Assembly: GCA_027488055.1 (NCBI GenBank)
Contig: JAIYCK010000046.1
Coordinates: 1 to 7,790 of the forward strand
DNA from: Flavobacteriales bacterium
Lineage (GTDB): Bacteria; Bacteroidota; Bacteroidia; Flavobacteriales_D; Sanyastnellaceae
DNA length: 7,790 nucleotides
Direction: 5' to 3'
Numbering within the stretch: position 1 is the stretch's first letter; every line of letters begins with the position of its first letter. Both the position numbers and the translations under genes were made by a program. Below are positions 6,911-7,790 of this stretch, piece by piece. The notes under the pieces were generated by a model, which was not told where the DNA came from, searched no databases, and saw only the letters and a list, made by a program, of their open reading frames with translations.

Positions 6911-6947
6911 AAACGTTTACTCGCTCTTATTTAGTTTTATTCTAAAT
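6911..6947. repeat. Two small dyads upstream of the sdh promoter
   Basis: AAACGTTT (6911-6918) is a perfect 8-base palindrome. Eleven bases further on, ATTTAG (6929-6934) and CTAAAT (6942-6947) form a 6-base inverted repeat with a 7-base spacer. Both lie just upstream of the candidate sdhC -7 box, where an operator or activator site would sit. Dyads this short arise by chance in A/T-rich DNA, so a regulatory role is only a suggestion. Confidence 0.25.
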
Positions 6948-7144
6948 ACAACCTAACATACCTGCAGTCCATCTAACACTGATTTATTCGAAACTGTTCA
7001 GGAATGATAAAAAAAGCCAACTGTCTCATTGGACTCTCCAAACCAATATGAACCGATACAATCATGTCCATTCAATTTAGGAATCTTGTGCAATGAGGTG
7101 CAATCCTGGTTAACTAGCAGTTCGCCATGACAAAATTTTCCGCG

Positions 7145-7152
7145 TACTTTCG
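7145..7152 (+). promoter_or_regulatory. Candidate -7 box abutting the ispD start
   Basis: TACTTTCG matches TAnnTTTG with one T-to-C change. A TTCG at 7121-7124, 20 bases upstream, sits where a -33 TTTG would be. The box ends only four bases before ATG 7157, so transcription would start at or next to that ATG, giving a leaderless or nearly leaderless mRNA. If real, it excludes the in-frame ATG at 7127. Tentative. Confidence 0.3.
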
Positions 7153-7156
7153 TGCC

Positions 7157-7790
7157 ATGCAACGCACCTCACAAAAGAATTATGTCATCATCGTAGCTGG
7201 TGGAACGGGCACACGCATGCAATCAAACTTGCCGAAACAATTTATTGAATTAGCGGGTAAACCAATCATTGTTCATGCGATTGAAAAATTCGTACAATGG
7301 GATCCTTCTATTCGCATTATTGTGGTCATGCATGCCGATTTTATCTCAATGTGGACTGAAATGTCATTGATTCATTGTTCTTCAATCAATCATCAAATTG
7401 TAGTCGGAGGTGCGGAACGTTTTGATTCGGTCAAAGCGGGTTTGGCGTGTGTGGATGCAACTGATGCCTTAGTGGGGATTCACGATGCCGCGCGACCCCT
7501 CGTGTCAATAGCCACATTAAAACGATGTTATGAGGGAGCTTTGCATCATGGAAGTGCCATACCCTGTATACCTGTGACTGACAGCGTGCGGATGGTAGAC
7601 CCTGATGGATCGCATCATTTAGATAGGACAATGCTTCGGGCTGTGCAGACACCTCAGTGTTTTGAAATGTCCGTTTTGTCCAAGGCCTATGAGCAGCCGT
7701 ACAAGTCGGTTTTCACAGATGACGCTTCGGTAGTGGAGGCCGCCGGATTCACGGTCCAATTGGTGGAAGGCAATCGAGAAAACATCAAAA
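7157..7790 (+). CDS. ispD: 2-C-methyl-D-erythritol 4-phosphate cytidylyltransferase (3' end cut off)
   Basis: IspD transfers CMP from CTP to MEP, giving CDP-ME, the third step of the MEP route to isoprenoid precursors in the cytosol. The frame runs without a stop to the window edge: 211 codons plus one base, nearly the full ~220-240 residues of the family. Motifs in order are VAGGTGTRMQSNLPKQF (CTP-binding loop with conserved Arg and Lys, residues 13-29), GGAERFDSVKAGL (84-96), IHDAARPLV (108-116), RAVQTPQCF (161-169), TDDASVVEAAG (188-198) and EGNRENIK (204-211). ATG 7157 (MQRTSQKNYVIIVAGG) gives the short N-terminus expected. An in-frame ATG at 7127 would add ten residues, and TAG at 7115-7117 closes the frame further up. 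It is divergent from sdhC. The nucleotidyltransferase fold is shared with TarI/IspD-like enzymes that act on ribitol phosphate; absence of tar-type neighbours favours IspD, but the right flank is unseen. Confidence 0.9.
   Translation, partial: MQRTSQKNYVIIVAGGTGTRMQSNLPKQFIELAGKPIIVHAIEKFVQWDPSIRIIVVMHADFISMWTEMSLIHCSSINHQIVVGGAERFDSVKAGLACVDATDALVGIHDAARPLVSIATLKRCYEGALHHGSAIPCIPVTDSVRMVDPDGSHHLDRTMLRAVQTPQCFEMSVLSKAYEQPYKSVFTDDASVVEAAGFTVQLVEGNRENIK

Larger units (their letters stand above)
6843..7156. other. Divergent intergenic region between sdhC and ispD
   Basis: This 314-base stretch has no supportable gene; the longest ATG-started peptides not explained by neighbours are about 10 residues. 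It contains candidate promoter boxes for sdhC (6889-6896) and ispD (7145-7152), a perfect palindrome AAACGTTT (6911-6918) and an inverted repeat ATTTAG/CTAAAT (6929-6934 and 6942-6947, 7-base loop). The middle (about 6950-7120) shows nothing I can interpret. An A7 run followed by a 4-base-pair CCAA/TTGG dyad near 7010-7035 is too weak to call a terminator. Confidence 0.55.

Noticed and set aside
6574..6945. 123-residue open frame antisense to the sdhC 5' half
   Set aside because: It overlaps membrane segments of SdhC in reverse and runs across the sdh promoter; no independent support.
7010..7035. Possible minus-strand terminator (CCAA/TTGG dyad next to A7)
   Set aside because: Only four base pairs of stem, and no minus-strand gene upstream that would end there.

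Overview
The window looks like ordinary chromosomal housekeeping DNA from a member of the Bacteroidota, probably an aerobic menaquinone-using lineage. The grounds are: a type B sdhCAB operon with one five-helix di-heme anchor subunit; start codons preceded by A/T-rich stretches rather than Shine-Dalgarno sequences; TAnnTTTG-like boxes upstream of genes; and close resemblance of the SdhB and RF2 proteins to Bacteroidota forms (from memory, not from a search).

Layout, left to right. Positions 1-330 (minus) hold the N-terminal part of an unrecognised membrane protein that runs off the left edge. After a 227-base divergent spacer comes prfB (558-1662, plus). It encodes peptide chain release factor 2 and needs a programmed +1 frameshift at an in-frame TGA (624-626). 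fumC (1684-3078, plus), encoding class II fumarase, follows 21 bases later and ends in an intrinsic terminator. Facing it on the minus strand is sdhC-sdhA-sdhB (6842 down to 3287), encoding the complete succinate:menaquinone oxidoreductase, with its own terminator at 3235-3265. A 314-base divergent spacer separates sdhC from ispD (7157 to the right edge, plus), which encodes the MEP-pathway cytidylyltransferase and is cut off by the window end.

How the genes relate: SdhCAB oxidises succinate to fumarate and passes electrons to menaquinone; FumC hydrates that fumarate to malate. Two consecutive TCA steps therefore converge on one 208-base spacer with a terminator for each side. IspD belongs to isoprenoid precursor synthesis, which supplies the quinone side chain, but a functional link is only inference. 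prfB is translation termination, and its frameshift is the classic RF2 autoregulatory switch.

I found no mobile element, CRISPR array, tRNA, rRNA or novel multi-gene system. The points most worth a second look are the textbook AGGAGG-dependent frameshift in a lineage that otherwise shows no Shine-Dalgarno use in this window, and an uninterrupted run of 16 A inside fumC where a one-base slip truncates the enzyme.
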